From: Polyangiaceae bacterium
GTDB lineage: Bacteria > Myxococcota > Polyangia > Polyangiales > Polyangiaceae
DNA length: 5,888 nucleotides
Assembly (NCBI GenBank): GCA_025936205.1
Contig: JAICTU010000538.1
Coordinates: 1-5,888, forward strand
Direction of reading: 5' to 3'
The notes below the pieces were generated by a model. That model was given only the letters and a program-made list of their open reading frames with translations, searched no databases and was not told where the DNA came from. Made by a program: the position numbers and the translations under genes. Below are positions 4,484 to 5,888 of the stretch, in pieces (the stretch's first letter is position 1; every line of letters begins with the position of its first letter).

Positions 4484-5888
4484 TCACGCCTGCTGCAGCG
4501 CATCGTCGAGTGTATCATCGAGCAACCTCGCTGCCGCCGGCACCGGCCCCGCGCTGGTCTTGCTGAGCGCTTCCAGCTGGCGTGCCGCCACGGTGAGCAT
4601 GGCGAAGTCGTGAGCCTGGGTGGCTCGGAGCTCGGCCACCAGATGTTCGGAACGGGCCAGCGCCGCATGCCGGGCGGAGCCCCAGGCGTGCAGGCGCGCA
4701 GCGCCGTCCTGGTCTGCAGGGGTGCTCTGCAGGATGGCCAGCGTGACCTCGCGCTGGCTGGCAAAGAGCTCGTCGCACAGCGCCGCCACCGCCTGGCGAT
4801 CCCAGGCGCGGCGGGTGGGTAGCGCGCGGGCAGCGTTGCGCAGCCAGTCGAAGCCGAACTTGCGGCCCACCTTGAAATAGAGCTGGCCGGCCTCGTCCAG
4901 GGTGACGCGCGCAATTTCGGTGACGCGCACGATGTCCACACTCGGCAACAAATACTGCAAGCCACCGACGCGTTCGGCGAGCGATTCGGGGACGCCATGC
5001 TGGGTCCAGACCTTGGCGTGTTCGAGCAGCGCGCTGTGCTCGGTCTTGGTGAGCAGGGTGCTCAGGTCGGCGCGCAGCTCTTCGACACCCGCACGGTAGC
5101 GGGAGACGAGAGCCTGGGGTTGGGAGCCGGCATGCTCGTGCAGCAGCCAGGTGGTGACGCGCTCGATCAGGCGCGAGCTCTCCACCAGCAGCTCGACCTG
5201 GGTCTGCGCAGAGGCCAGGTTGTCGAGCGCCTCGATCTGCGCCCACAGCTCGCGCGCGCCCACGATTTCGCGCGCGGCGATGTAGGCCAGCGTGACCTGC
5301 GCGGGCGAGGCGCCCGTGGCTTCACCGACCTCGTCCACGAAGGCGATGCCGACGCGGTTGACGAGGTCGTTGGTGATGACGGTGACCAGGATCTCGCGGC
5401 GCAGCCGGTGGCCCTGGATGTACTCGCTGTAGCGCTGGCGCAGCGGCGCCGGGAAGTATTCGAAGAAGTCCTTCTGAAGCAGCAAATCCTCGGGCAGCTC
5501 GGAGGCGAGCAGGCTCTCCGCCAGCGAGTTCTTGGCGTAGGCGAGCAGCACGCACAGCTCGGGGCGCACGAAGCCGGCGCCCACGCGCTGGCGATCGGCG
5601 AGCACGTCATCGTCCGGCAGGGCCTCCAGGCGGCGGTGCAGCTTGCCCGACTTCTCCATGTTCCGCATGCTGCGCGCGATGCGGTCGGTCAGGTGCTGGC
5701 TGAGCTGAGTGGAGACGCTGAGCGTCTGCGACTGCAGGTAGTTGTCGCGCAGCACCAGCGCCGCCACTTCGTCGGTCATCTCGCGCAATAGATCATTGCG
5801 CTGCTCGCGGCTCATGCCGCCGCGCCGCTCCACGTCGCCGAACAGGATCTTGAGGTTGACCTCGTGATCGGAGCAATCGACGCCCGCC
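4484..5888 (-). CDS. NAD-specific glutamate dehydrogenase, C-terminal part (N-terminus beyond the right edge)
   Basis: The frame is open from the right edge to TGA at 4486-4484, giving 467 visible residues. The first visible residues read AGVDCSDHEVNLKILFGDVE, a signature near the end of the dehydrogenase domain of the large NAD-dependent enzymes (Bac_GDH family). The frame therefore continues out of the window, and the GTG at 5833-5831 is an internal Val, not a start. Further family blocks are FVRPELCVLLAYAK (106-119), HRLRREILVTVITNDLVNRVG (160-180) and FDWLRNAARALP in the helical C-terminal domain. The enzyme oxidises L-glutamate with NAD+ to 2-oxoglutarate, ammonia and NADH in the cytosol, usually for glutamate catabolism. 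Large members are typically around 1,600 residues, so roughly the last quarter or more is seen here; the nucleotide-binding core and catalytic residues lie outside. The C-terminal end looks intact. It converges on the small lipoprotein ORF across 88 bp. Confidence 0.96.
   Translation of the reverse strand, partial: AGVDCSDHEVNLKILFGDVERRGGMSREQRNDLLREMTDEVAALVLRDNYLQSQTLSVSTQLSQHLTDRIARSMRNMEKSGKLHRRLEALPDDDVLADRQRVGAGFVRPELCVLLAYAKNSLAESLLASELPEDLLLQKDFFEYFPAPLRQRYSEYIQGHRLRREILVTVITNDLVNRVGIAFVDEVGEATGASPAQVTLAYIAAREIVGARELWAQIEALDNLASAQTQVELLVESSRLIERVTTWLLHEHAGSQPQALVSRYRAGVEELRADLSTLLTKTEHSALLEHAKVWTQHGVPESLAERVGGLQYLLPSVDIVRVTEIARVTLDEAGQLYFKVGRKFGFDWLRNAARALPTRRAWDRQAVAALCDELFASQREVTLAILQSTPADQDGAARLHAWGSARHAALARSEHLVAELRATQAHDFAMLTVAARQLEALSKTSAGPVPAAARLLDDTLDDALQQA

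Noticed and set aside
4165..4998. Minus-strand 277-residue open frame across the small ORF and the glutamate dehydrogenase end
   Set aside because: It is out of frame with the clear glutamate dehydrogenase homology and has an Arg/Ser/Pro-rich translation without domain features.
4997..5791. Plus-strand 264-residue open frame
   Set aside because: It mirrors the glutamate dehydrogenase gene on the other strand; its Gln/Leu/Val/Asp-rich translation is the usual antisense pattern and has no recognisable domain.
5831..5833. GTG as the start of a 449-residue glutamate dehydrogenase protein
   Set aside because: The frame stays open upstream and encodes the family signature GVDCSDHEVN directly before it, so this GTG is an internal Val codon and the gene is cut by the window edge.
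1..5888. Search for tRNA, rRNA, insertion sequences, attachment sites, toxin-antitoxin pairs or CRISPR repeats
   Set aside because: No cloverleaf, transposase motif, terminal inverted repeat, target duplication or spaced direct repeat was visible on either strand.

Overview
The window is about 65% GC by eye, with strong G/C preference at third codon positions in its larger genes. It looks like chromosomal DNA of a myxobacterium (Myxococcota, probably Polyangiales). That placement is an inference from the GC content, the Gly/Ala/Ser-rich tether behind a lipoprotein cysteine, and the large NAD-glutamate dehydrogenase. No marker gene fixes the taxon.

Layout from left to right. A minus-strand pair fills 1-2556: a DUF481-type outer-membrane beta-barrel gene (1627-2556) sits 47 nt upstream of a DUF4139-family gene (1-1579) that runs off the left edge; both encode exported proteins and are probably co-transcribed. 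Across a 147-bp divergent promoter region lies a plus-strand NodB-type (CE4) polysaccharide deacetylase lipoprotein (2704-3852). Next is a 315-bp stretch without a convincing gene, holding several inverted repeats. It ends at a small plus-strand ORF (4168-4395) with a good Shine-Dalgarno site and a canonical lipobox, probably an undescribed small lipoprotein. A strong hairpin follows in the 88-bp gap before the convergent gene. That last gene (4484-5888, minus, running off the right edge) encodes the C-terminal 467 residues of a NAD-specific glutamate dehydrogenase.

Four of the five proteins carry export signals and point to the cell envelope: a barrel, a DUF4139 protein, a deacetylase lipoprotein and a small lipoprotein. 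The glutamate dehydrogenase is cytosolic central nitrogen and carbon metabolism and seems unrelated. I find no mobile element, CRISPR array, RNA gene or defence-like system. The signals most worth a second look are the small lipoprotein, a set of three GGAA-N4-TTCC-like sites around the divergent promoter, and the altered arginine motif in the deacetylase. No novel multi-gene system can be claimed from this sequence.
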